Assembly (NCBI GenBank): GCA_938010745.1 | Contig: CALLVF010000066.1 | Span: 1 to 16,912 of the forward strand | From: an uncultured Patescibacteria group bacterium | GTDB lineage: Bacteria; Patescibacteriota; Microgenomatia; UBA1406; GWC2-37-13 | DNA: 16,912 nucleotides | Direction of reading: 5' to 3' | In this document: positions 1 to 7,236 of the stretch, piece by piece | Layout of the letters: the number at the start of each line of letters is the position of its first letter | Position numbering within the stretch: the first letter of the stretch is position 1 | Program-made: the position numbers and the translations under genes | The notes under the pieces: generated by a model | Database searches by the model: none | What the model was told of the DNA's origin: nothing | What the model saw: only the letters and a program-made list of their open reading frames with translations

Positions 1-315
1 AAGTCTAAATTTAAGATTAAAAATTTTTCTCAAGCAATTGCTAATATAATTATTAATAAAAAATTATCAATTTCACTTGGTCATGAAGATTTTGTTCAAA
101 AGGCTATTAAATTATTAACTCCAAAAAAGATCAATGAGAAAATATTAAAGAATGTAGTAGAAAAAGTTATTGAAAACAATAAAAAAGCGGTTGATGATTA
201 TAGAAAGGGAAAACAAAATGCGCTTCAATTTCTAATAGGTCAAGTAATGAAAGAGATGAAGGTAAATTTACAAGCTAAAGTTGTAATTGAAGAGTTAAAG
301 AGAAAATTAATGTGA
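1..315 (+). CDS. gatB: Asp-tRNA(Asn)/Glu-tRNA(Gln) amidotransferase subunit B, C-terminal part (5' truncated)
   Basis: An open frame enters from the left edge and ends at TGA 313-315, giving about 104 residues. The end reads DDYRKGKQNALQFLIGQVMK followed by a helical tail ELKRKL. This matches the tRNA-binding GatB/YqeY tail, whose usual form is DY-x-GK-x-x-ALxFLVGQVMK. The family transamidates Glu-tRNA(Gln) or Asp-tRNA(Asn) in the cytoplasm as part of GatCAB. The preceding helices (FSQAIANIIINKK and following) look like the GatB tail too, so full GatB is favoured over the stand-alone YqeY protein. That choice cannot be settled because the catalytic half lies outside the window. It is followed by a 98-base gap before dnaE. 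Confidence 0.8.
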   Translation, partial: KSKFKIKNFSQAIANIIINKKLSISLGHEDFVQKAIKLLTPKKINEKILKNVVEKVIENNKKAVDDYRKGKQNALQFLIGQVMKEMKVNLQAKVVIEELKRKLM

Positions 316-369
316 TTATTTATATTTAATTAATCTATATTAATTAATTTTAGTTTCCATATAGTTACT

Positions 370-375
370 TATAAT
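370..375 (+). promoter_or_regulatory. Possible -10 element upstream of dnaE
   Basis: A perfect TATAAT lies 38 bases before the dnaE start, in the 98-base gatB-dnaE gap. No convincing -35 hexamer sits 16-18 bases upstream. In DNA this AT-rich the hexamer is expected often by chance, so the call is weak. A 7-base inverted repeat, tagtttc at 351-357 and gaaacta at 402-408, brackets it. Confidence 0.25.
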
Positions 376-413
376 TACAAACAATTGTGAATTAGTAATT
401 AGAAACTATACTA

Positions 414-3400
414 ATGTCTTTTGTTCATCTTCACTATCACAGTGAATACTCTCTTCTTGACGGTATGGCTCGGATTGATGAAGCAATTATTAAGGCAAAA
501 AGTTATGATATGCCAGCCTTAGCAATTACGGATCATGGAGCATTGTATGGAGTTTTCAAATTTTACCTAAAGGCTGTAACAGCCGGAATTAAACCAATAA
601 TTGGTATTGAAGCCTATAAAGCCAAAAAATCACGTTTTGACAAACAACCTGGTATTGATCGTGATCAGTTTCATTTGGTCATTTTGGCTAAAAACTTACA
701 TGGCTACAAAAATCTTATTAAGCTAGTTACTGACGCTAATTTGCAAGGGTATTATTACAAACCAAGAATTGATTTTGAATTGTTAGAAAAATATCACGAC
801 GGCTTAATTATTTTATCAGGGTGCTTAAATGGTGAAATTCCCTCATTAATTCTTGAAAACCAGATGGATTTAGCTGAATTGACACTTAAAAAATATCTAG
901 AAATTTTTGGAAAAGACTTTTATTTTGAAATTCAAAGGCACCCAAATTCTAAAGCAAATGATTATGTTAATACGGAACTTATAAAATTATCAAGAAAGTA
1001 TGGAGTCTCTTTGGTAGCGACTAATGACATTCATTATCTTAATCCAGAAGATGCCTATGCACAAGAAATTCTCCTTTGTATTCAAACTCAAAGAACAATT
1101 TACGAGAATGATCGTCCGCTATCAATGATAAAAACACCGGATTTTTATTTCAAGAGCCCATCAGAAATGAAGAGTACTTTTGCTGATATACCTCAAGCAA
1201 TTGAAAATACTCTAAAAATTGCATCTGAGTGTGATGTTCGGATACCTTATGGAAAATGGATTTTACCACAATTTAAAACTCCAGATGAATTACCACCAGG
1301 ACAATACTTGAAACAGCTTGTCAGTCTTAAAAAAAACCAACGTTTGGATCAGCAATTTGAAAAGGATATAATAGAGAAAAGAATTAACTATGAACTAGAG
1401 GTGATAACTAAAAAGGGTTATGAAACATACTTTTTAATTGTTGCAGATTTTGTTAATTGGGCAAAAAAAAATCAAATAGCTGTTGGTCCGGGAAGAGGGT
1501 CAGTAGCAGGATCATTAGTTGCTTATATTTTAGGGATAACTGATATAAATCCACTTGAATATAATCTTCCTTTTGAGCGATTCTTAAATCCTGAGAGACC
1601 AACGCCTCCTGATATTGATATTGACTTCGCCGATCTTCGAAGAGATGAAGTATTGCGATACGTTACCAAAAAATATGGGTCTGATCGAGTAGCTCAAATA
1701 ATTACCTTTGGAACAATGGAGGCGCGATTAGTTGTACGTGATGTTGCTAGAGCGCTTGGAATGTCATATTCTCAGGGTGATAGATTGGCAAAAATGATTC
1801 CTCCGGGAAAACAGGGCTTTCCCATGACGATTGGCACAGCTCTTGAAGAATCACCATCTTTAAAACTTGCTTATCAAAGTGAACCTGAAACAAAAAAAGT
1901 AATAGACATTGCTAGAAAACTGGAGGGTTTACCACGTCATCCATCTGTTCATGCTGCTGGTGTGATTATTGCCGATAAACCCCTGACTGAGTATGTTCCT
2001 CTGCAAAGAGAAGCAAAAGAAGGAAGGATCATTACTCAATACGATATGTATTGTCTTGATTTAAATGCGGTTTCAGATCAAAAAGCTATAGGCCTTTTAA
2101 AAGTTGATTTTTTAGGTTTACGTAACTTAACAATAATTGAAAAAGCGCTTGAGTATGTTACTAAAATTACAGGAAAAAAAGTTGATATTCACCAAATTTC
2201 TCTTACTGATAAAAAAACTTACGATTTGATTTCTCAAGGAGCAACAGTGGGTGTGTTTCAACTGGAGTCAGCCGGAATGAGGCGCTTAGCAAAGGAATTA
2301 AAACCTTCCAAAATTACTGATATCTCGGCAATGGTGGCTTTATACAGGCCCGGTCCAATGGATCTTATTCCGGCATTTTTGGAGGGAAAAAATAATCCCA
2401 AAAAAATTAAATATCTTCATCCGGATTTAAAACCAATATTAGAGGAAACTTATGGTGTTTTGGTTTACCAAGAACAAGTAATGGAAATTGCCCACAAGTT
2501 AGCAGGCTATTCAATGAGTGAAGCCGATAGTTTAAGGATGGCCATTGGTAAAAAGAAAAAAGAGTTAATGAAAAAAGAAAGACAAAAATTTATTAATGGA
2601 TGCATTACACGAGGTTATGAAAAAAGTCTTGCAGAAAATATTTGGGCTTTTATGGAAAAATTTGCCAGTTACGGATTTAATAAACCACATTCTGCTTCTT
2701 ATGCTTTAATTGCTTATTGGACCGCTTATATTAAAGCTCACTATCCTGTCGAGTTTATGACAGCCCTTTTGACAGCGGAGCTTACTGGTGTTGCTGGTCC
2801 AGCAAGAGAAATAAAAATGTCACAAGCAATTGAAGAGTGTCGAAGGATGGGAATTGTTGTTTTACCACCTGATATTAATAAATCTCAAAAAAATTTTACA
2901 ATTGAAGGTAATTCTATTCGATTCGGATTTTCAGCCATTAAAAATGTGGGTGATGCTGCTATTAAGACTATTATTGAAGCCAGAAAAAAAGGAGCGTTTG
3001 TAAGTTTTAAAGATTTTCTTTACCGAGTAAATCTACAAAAAGTCAATAAAAAAACAGTTGAGAGTCTGATAAAGGCGGGAGCATTTTCTCAATTTGCTGC
3101 TCGTTCAACACTTCTATCTTATTATCCAAAGGCAGTTAGGGAGATTCAAGATTTAAAATCTGCAAACGAAAAGGGACAATTTGATCTTTTTGGCGATTCA
3201 AATTCAGTAAAGATTAAAGATGATTACACGCCAATTTCAGAATTTTCTGAACAGGAGATTTATGATATGGAAAAAGAGGTAATTGGTTTTATTATTAGTG
3301 GTAATCAATTATCTAAATTTAGTAAAATAATCACTAAGAAAGTGACTAAAAAAATTGGTGATATAACAAATGATGATCAAAATCTTTTTCTTATAATAGC

Positions 3401-3638
3401 AGGTATCATTTCCTCAGTTAAAATACTTAAAACAAAAAAAAACAATAATGAAATGGCAATTTTTAATCTATTCGATGAGACCGGTAGCATTGAAGTCGTT
3501 GTTTTCCCAAAAGTTTATAAAAAAATTAGGAATTTACTTCTAGTTAATAAGATTATACTTATGAAAGGTAAGGTTATCGATAGAGAAGGTAGACTAAATT
3601 TTATTTTAGAAAATGCAGTTGATTTACAGTTAGTATGA
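414..3638 (+). CDS. dnaE: DNA polymerase III alpha subunit (replicative polymerase)
   Basis: 1074 residues, close to the usual DnaE1 length of about 1100-1160. The ATG is chosen because MSFVHLHYHSEYSLLDG is the canonical start of the PHP domain. Domains in order: PHP (about 4-275); palm with catalytic Asp pair in PDIDIDF (D400, D402) and third Asp in KVDFLGL (D565); fingers with YSMSEADSLRMAIGKK; helix-hairpin-helix around 870-890 (KKTVESLIKAGAF); clamp-binding motif QFDLF (922-926), at the position expected from E. coli; C-terminal OB fold (about 985-1070). The PHP metal-ligand candidates H7, H9, D16, H41, E66, H87, C137, D205 and H207 are all present, so the domain may be an active 3'-5' proofreading nuclease. 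It synthesises DNA at the replication fork together with the sliding clamp. The final bases GTATGA create an ATG at 3635 overlapping the stop. Confidence 0.98.
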   Translation: MSFVHLHYHSEYSLLDGMARIDEAIIKAKSYDMPALAITDHGALYGVFKFYLKAVTAGIKPIIGIEAYKAKKSRFDKQPGIDRDQFHLVILAKNLHGYKNLIKLVTDANLQGYYYKPRIDFELLEKYHDGLIILSGCLNGEIPSLILENQMDLAELTLKKYLEIFGKDFYFEIQRHPNSKANDYVNTELIKLSRKYGVSLVATNDIHYLNPEDAYAQEILLCIQTQRTIYENDRPLSMIKTPDFYFKSPSEMKSTFADIPQAIENTLKIASECDVRIPYGKWILPQFKTPDELPPGQYLKQLVSLKKNQRLDQQFEKDIIEKRINYELEVITKKGYETYFLIVADFVNWAKKNQIAVGPGRGSVAGSLVAYILGITDINPLEYNLPFERFLNPERPTPPDIDIDFADLRRDEVLRYVTKKYGSDRVAQIITFGTMEARLVVRDVARALGMSYSQGDRLAKMIPPGKQGFPMTIGTALEESPSLKLAYQSEPETKKVIDIARKLEGLPRHPSVHAAGVIIADKPLTEYVPLQREAKEGRIITQYDMYCLDLNAVSDQKAIGLLKVDFLGLRNLTIIEKALEYVTKITGKKVDIHQISLTDKKTYDLISQGATVGVFQLESAGMRRLAKELKPSKITDISAMVALYRPGPMDLIPAFLEGKNNPKKIKYLHPDLKPILEETYGVLVYQEQVMEIAHKLAGYSMSEADSLRMAIGKKKKELMKKERQKFINGCITRGYEKSLAENIWAFMEKFASYGFNKPHSASYALIAYWTAYIKAHYPVEFMTALLTAELTGVAGPAREIKMSQAIEECRRMGIVVLPPDINKSQKNFTIEGNSIRFGFSAIKNVGDAAIKTIIEARKKGAFVSFKDFLYRVNLQKVNKKTVESLIKAGAFSQFAARSTLLSYYPKAVREIQDLKSANEKGQFDLFGDSNSVKIKDDYTPISEFSEQEIYDMEKEVIGFIISGNQLSKFSKIITKKVTKKIGDITNDDQNLFLIIAGIISSVKILKTKKNNNEMAIFNLFDETGSIEVVVFPKVYKKIRNLLLVNKIILMKGKVIDREGRLNFILENAVDLQLV

Positions 3639-3694
3639 AAAAAAATATTTATCAAATTGATTTAAATTTTTTACTAAAAAATTAATAAAGAGCA

Positions 3695-3900
3695 ATTAAT
3701 AAAGAAAAAAAGTCAGATAATACAATTGCCATTGCAAAATCATTAAATATTGGTTATTATTTAATTACTCCAATCTTATTTGGAGTGTTTTTTGGTTATT
3801 TGTTAGATAAGTATTTTAGCACAAAGCCAATTTTTCTTTTATTATTTTAAGTTTTGGGATATTAGCAACATTTTATAACCTTTGGCAATTAGTTAATTAA
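3695..3900 (+). pseudogene. Broken atpI/atpZ-like ATP synthase accessory gene
   Basis: One frame (codons from 3695) reads AIAKSLNIGYYLITPILFG and continues VFFGYLLDKYFSTKPIFLLLF before a TAA at 3848-3850. The next frame, from 3847, continues LSFGILATFYNLWQLVN and stops at 3898-3900. Joined, they give a two-helix protein of about 69 residues with the G-x-x-LD-x-x-x-x-T-x-P-x-F signature of AtpI/AtpZ, which is typically encoded just before atpB and is linked to Fo assembly or Mg transport. One extra T in the 3845-3848 T run would restore the frame. There is also no ATG, GTG or TTG between the in-frame stops TAA TAA at 3683-3688 and the conserved part; only ATT at 3695 is available. An ATG at 3635 overlapping the dnaE stop is in the same frame but reads only 16 codons. 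It is either a decayed gene or contains a sequence error; the missing start makes decay more likely. Confidence 0.7.
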
Positions 3901-3912
3901 GATAAAATAAAT

Positions 3913-4626
3913 ATGGCTGAGATAAGTATTAAAGCAGAAAAGATTTTTAAAGTATTTGGATTTGAAATCACTAACTCACTTTTATCAACAACGATAGTAC
4001 TTTTAATTTTTGCCTTATTAGCATCAAAATATTTTTTTGATTCCAAAAAGGCCAACAAAACTAATTATTATTACTTTATAAATTTTATTCTTAAAAACCT
4101 TTATCAGCTTTTTTCTGCTGTTTTAAAGGAAAATACTGACTATTTTTTTCCTCTTTTAGCATCTTTTTTTATTTTTATCTTCCTGCAAAATTGGTTTGGT
4201 TTATTACCAGGCGTTGGTAGTATTTTAATAAATCATCATCCTCTTTTACGTGGTGCTAACGCCGATCTTAATACTACATTATCTTTGGCGTTACTTTCAG
4301 TTTTTTTAACTCAATATTATGGAATAAAATATCTTGGATTTAAAAAATATCTAACTAAATTTTTTAATTTTACCAATCCAATTGCTTTTTTTATCGGCAT
4401 ACTTGAAATGATTTCGGAAATCTCTAAAATTATCTCCTTTTCCTTTCGACTTTTTGGTAATATTTTTGCCGGAGAGGTTCTTTTGATGGTAATTACTTTT
4501 TTAATCCCTATTCTAGCTTCATTTCCGTTTTTACTGCTAGAATTATTTGTTGGCTTAATTCAAGCACTAGTTTTTTCAATGTTAACAGCAGTTTTTATAA
4601 ATTTAGCAATTAGTAAAAGTCATTAA
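3913..4626 (+). CDS. atpB: ATP synthase Fo subunit a
   Basis: 237 residues, multi-pass membrane protein with about five hydrophobic segments. It provides the half-channels that carry ions to and from the c ring. The family core is clear: QNWFGLLPGVGS, then GANADLNTTLSLAL, then FRLFGNIFAGEVLL with the essential arginine at R179, and near the end LLELFVGLIQALVFSMLTAVFI. These match the conserved helices of E. coli subunit a, where the equivalent arginine is R210. The N-terminus is short and there is no recognisable Shine-Dalgarno sequence before the ATG. It opens the ATP synthase operon directly after the atpI/Z remnant and is followed 31 bases later by atpE. Confidence 0.97.
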   Translation: MAEISIKAEKIFKVFGFEITNSLLSTTIVLLIFALLASKYFFDSKKANKTNYYYFINFILKNLYQLFSAVLKENTDYFFPLLASFFIFIFLQNWFGLLPGVGSILINHHPLLRGANADLNTTLSLALLSVFLTQYYGIKYLGFKKYLTKFFNFTNPIAFFIGILEMISEISKIISFSFRLFGNIFAGEVLLMVITFLIPILASFPFLLLELFVGLIQALVFSMLTAVFINLAISKSH

Positions 4627-4641
4627 AATTTAAAAAAAAAT

Positions 4642-4650
4642 AAGGAGGTG
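4642..4650 (+). promoter_or_regulatory. Strong Shine-Dalgarno sequence of atpE
   Basis: AAGGAGGTG lies 7 bases before the atpE ATG and is nearly a full match to the 16S 3' end. Most other genes in the window have no such motif. It fits the need for many c subunits per ATP synthase. Confidence 0.85.
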
Positions 4651-4657
4651 AAAGTAG

Positions 4658-4885
4658 ATGAACGCAGAAGCTGCAAAGTTATTAGCTACCGCCTTAGTTA
4701 TGGCAATTGGAGCTATTGGTCCCGGAATCGGAATTGGGATTATTGGTGGCAAGGCAGTTGAGGCTTTAGGTCGTAATCCAGAAGCTGAGTCAGCTATTCG
4801 AACCTCAATGATTTTAGCCATTGCTTTTGCCGAGGCGGTGGCAATTTATGTTTTAGTCATTGCTCTTATTATTAAATTTGTTTAA
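4658..4885 (+). CDS. atpE: ATP synthase Fo subunit c (ring proteolipid)
   Basis: 75 residues, the normal length for a two-helix hairpin c subunit. Helix 1 has the glycine-rich GAIGPGIGIGIIGG stretch, the polar loop is GRNPEAES (R39, N40, P41), and helix 2 has the ion-binding glutamate E59 in AFAEAVAIYVLVIAL. The Na+-type signature, a Gln in helix 1 plus Ser after the Glu, is absent: the residues are Ile26 and Ala60. This points to proton coupling. The subunit assembles into the membrane rotor that drives gamma and epsilon. Translation is probably boosted by the strong Shine-Dalgarno just upstream. Confidence 0.97.
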   Translation: MNAEAAKLLATALVMAIGAIGPGIGIGIIGGKAVEALGRNPEAESAIRTSMILAIAFAEAVAIYVLVIALIIKFV

Positions 4886-4942
4886 TTAAATTGGAAATAA
4901 TTAAAATAATTAAATATAAATTTTTAAAAATTAAATAATTCC

Positions 4943-5440
4943 ATGGAAAGTTTAGGAATTGATTTAAAATTACTTATTGCTCAATTAGTTAATTTTATTC
5001 TCTTTTTTTATATTTTTAAAAGATATATCGCCAAACCATTTTCTCAGTTTTTAAAAACTGAATTAGATAAAGAGAAAGAAAAAGAGAGGATTTTGCAAGA
5101 AATAAAAAAGAAGGAAGAGATGTTTACCCTGGAGGAAAAGAGAATAAAAGAAAAGATAAAAAAAGAATACGAAGAGGCTTTAAAAAATACAAAACAAGAA
5201 GCCATGAAAGTAAGAGAAAAAATAATTACTCAAGCAAAAAAAGACGCTGAGGAAATTATACTTAAAGCCAGAAGACAAATAGAAGAGGAAAGAAATGAGA
5301 TGTTAAAAGAAATAAAGCAAAAGGCAATTGATTTAAGTCTTTTAATAGTAGAAAAAACATTATCTCAATTTATTGATAAGGAAATGCATAAAAAAATTAA
5401 TCAACAAATTCTTAAAAATTTTATCAAAAGGGCTGATTAA
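4943..5440 (+). CDS. atpF: ATP synthase Fo subunit b (peripheral stalk)
   Basis: 165 residues, near the E. coli length of 156. The N-terminus GIDLKLLIAQLVNFILFFYIF is a single membrane anchor typical of subunit b. It is followed by a long, highly charged coiled coil (about 40-140, rich in KEKE and REE repeats) and a C-terminal helix ending near KEMHKKINQQILKNF that normally contacts delta. It forms the stator stalk tying Fo subunit a to F1. There is only one b gene here, so it presumably works as a homodimer. It has no visible Shine-Dalgarno motif and lies 57 bases after atpE. It is followed four bases later by the preferred atpH start. Confidence 0.93.
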   Translation: MESLGIDLKLLIAQLVNFILFFYIFKRYIAKPFSQFLKTELDKEKEKERILQEIKKKEEMFTLEEKRIKEKIKKEYEEALKNTKQEAMKVREKIITQAKKDAEEIILKARRQIEEERNEMLKEIKQKAIDLSLLIVEKTLSQFIDKEMHKKINQQILKNFIKRAD

Positions 5441-5444
5441 GTAT

Positions 5445-5729
5445 ATGGTTAAATCCAGTAATAATTTTGCAGAAATATTAGAAAAATTATTACGTTATAA
5501 CAAGAATAGCGAAAAAACTATAATGATTATTACTGCTGTTAAATTAGAGAATGCCGACTTGAGTTTAATAAAAAAAATATTTTCTTTACCTGAAAATTGT
5601 AAAGTTGTCAACAAAGTGGATAGCAACATTTTGGGTGGATTAATTTTTAAATTTGGCAGTCAGATCATTGATTTATCTATTAAAGGACAGTTAAAAAATT
5701 TTAAAAAGCAATTCAATTTTTCAATATGA
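5445..5729 (+). CDS. atpH: ATP synthase F1 subunit delta, short form lacking the N-terminal domain
   Basis: About 94 residues from ATG 5445, against roughly 175-180 for a normal delta. An in-frame ATG at 5373 exists, but its extra 24 residues lie inside the end of atpF, are Lys/Leu-rich and do not resemble delta, so 5445 is preferred. The visible part is the C-terminal half of the family: IITAVKLENADLSLIKKIF, then KVDSNILGGLIFKFGSQIIDLSIKGQLKNFKKQF, matching the usual VDPSLIGG-x-x-x-x-x-GD-x-x-ID-x-S-x-x-x-x-L signature. The N-terminal six-helix domain that normally caps the top of alpha3beta3 has no counterpart here. Delta/OSCP normally joins the b stalk to F1. Its TGA stop overlaps the atpA ATG (ATGA at 5726-5729), suggesting translational coupling. 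Confidence 0.82.
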   Translation: MVKSSNNFAEILEKLLRYNKNSEKTIMIITAVKLENADLSLIKKIFSLPENCKVVNKVDSNILGGLIFKFGSQIIDLSIKGQLKNFKKQFNFSI

Positions 5730-7225
5730 AATCAATTGATAAATACTTAAAAGATATTGAAGAAGAGATTAAATCGATTAATATAAAACCTAAAATTGAA
5801 GAGATCGGCACAGTATTTGAGGTTAGAGATGGTGTGGCTATACTAACCGGATTAGATAATATTTCCTATGGAGAAATTGTTGAATTTGAATCGGGAGGAA
5901 AAGGTTATGTTGTGGATTTAACCAAAGATAGAGTAGGTGTAATAGTTTTAGGTGATTATTCCGCTATTCAAGTGGGTGAGATGGCAAAATCTACCGGTCA
6001 AATGCTATCTATTCCAGTCTCAAATGATCTTTTAGGAAGGGTTATTGATCCAAATGGAAAACCTTATGACGGTCTAGCTCCGATTGTATCTAATAAATTC
6101 TATCCTTTAGAAAAAATTGCCCCAAGCGTTATTTACAGACACCCAGTTAATACACCACTGCAAACAGGAATCAAAATTATTGACGCTTTAATTCCAATAG
6201 GACGAGGTCAACGCGAACTTATTATCGGTGATAGAGGAACTGGTAAAACTACTATTGCTATTGATACCATTATTAATCAAAAAAATGAGAACGTTATATG
6301 CATTTATTGTGCTATAGGTCAAAAAAATTCAAAGATTGCCCAAGTTATCGAACTTTTGAAAAAGAATCAAGCAATGGATTATACGATTATTGTTAACGCA
6401 GGTGCTTCTGATCCAGCATCCTTACAATACTTAGCTCCTTATGCCGCAACTGCAATTGGTGAATATTTTATGGATCAGGGTAAAGATGTACTTGTTGTTT
6501 ACGATGATTTGACAAAACATGCCTGGGCATATCGAGAAATTTCCTTAATTCTTCGTCGACCTGCTGGTCGTGAAGCATACCCTGGTGATATTTTTTATCT
6601 TCATTCAAGACTTCTTGAAAGAGCTTGCAAATTAGATGAAAAATATGGTGGCGGATCATTAACAGCACTTCCAATAATCGAAACTTTAGAAGGTGATGTT
6701 TCTTCATACATACCTACTAATATCATTTCAATAACAGATGGACAAGTTTTTCTTGAAAGCGATCTTTTTAATTCAGGAATTCGACCAGCAATAAATATTG
6801 GTTTGTCCGTTTCACGTGTGGGAAGTAGTGCTCAAACACTACCAATGAAAAAGGTATCGGCAAAATTAAAACTAGATCTAGCACAGTACCGAGAGATGGC
6901 TTCGTTTTCACAATTTGAGTCAGAGCTTGATGAACAGACAAGAAAATTTTTAAATCGCGGCGCTAGATTAACACAACTTTTAGTTCAGAAAAAAAATAAT
7001 CCCTACTCGCTAGTTGAAGAAGTAGCGCTTATTTGGGCAGGTAATTCACCTTTGCTAGATAACTTACCAGTATCAAAAATTACAGAGTTTGAAACACGTT
7101 TTTTAGCGATTTTGGCCACGCAGGGAAATCAAGTAATTAAAAATATCAACAATAAAAAAGAATTAGGTAGTGATGATGAAAAGAAACTCGAAGAATTAGT
7201 TAAGAAAACACTAGCAGAAATTTAA
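5726..7225 (+). CDS. atpA: ATP synthase F1 subunit alpha
   Basis: 499 residues, the normal alpha length (about 500-515). After an N-terminal amphipathic helix (SIDKYLKDIEEEIKSIN) comes the beta-barrel segment with VFEVRDGVAILTGL. The P-loop is GDRGTGKT at 168-175. Most alpha subunits I know have GDRQTGKT, so the Gln is replaced by Gly. The arginine-finger region reads VSRVGSSAQ with R364. The C-terminal helical domain runs from about 380 (LAQYREMASFSQFESELDEQT). Alpha carries the non-catalytic nucleotide sites and supplies the arginine finger to the catalytic site on beta. It starts inside the atpH stop codon. Confidence 0.98.
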   Translation: MKSIDKYLKDIEEEIKSINIKPKIEEIGTVFEVRDGVAILTGLDNISYGEIVEFESGGKGYVVDLTKDRVGVIVLGDYSAIQVGEMAKSTGQMLSIPVSNDLLGRVIDPNGKPYDGLAPIVSNKFYPLEKIAPSVIYRHPVNTPLQTGIKIIDALIPIGRGQRELIIGDRGTGKTTIAIDTIINQKNENVICIYCAIGQKNSKIAQVIELLKKNQAMDYTIIVNAGASDPASLQYLAPYAATAIGEYFMDQGKDVLVVYDDLTKHAWAYREISLILRRPAGREAYPGDIFYLHSRLLERACKLDEKYGGGSLTALPIIETLEGDVSSYIPTNIISITDGQVFLESDLFNSGIRPAINIGLSVSRVGSSAQTLPMKKVSAKLKLDLAQYREMASFSQFESELDEQTRKFLNRGARLTQLLVQKKNNPYSLVEEVALIWAGNSPLLDNLPVSKITEFETRFLAILATQGNQVIKNINNKKELGSDDEKKLEELVKKTLAEI

Positions 7226-7236
7226 TAATTAAAAGT

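Noticed and set aside
3839..3855. Programmed -1 ribosomal frameshift to join the two halves of the atpI/Z-like frame
   Set aside because: The bases before the stop do not form a standard X-XXY-YYZ slippery heptamer, no stem-loop follows, and the gene also lacks a start codon. Decay or an indel is simpler.
5373..5444. Longer atpH start at ATG 5373
   Set aside because: The extra 24 residues lie inside the end of atpF, are low-complexity Lys/Leu/Ile and do not resemble the delta N-terminal domain. ATG 5445, just after the atpF stop, is more natural.
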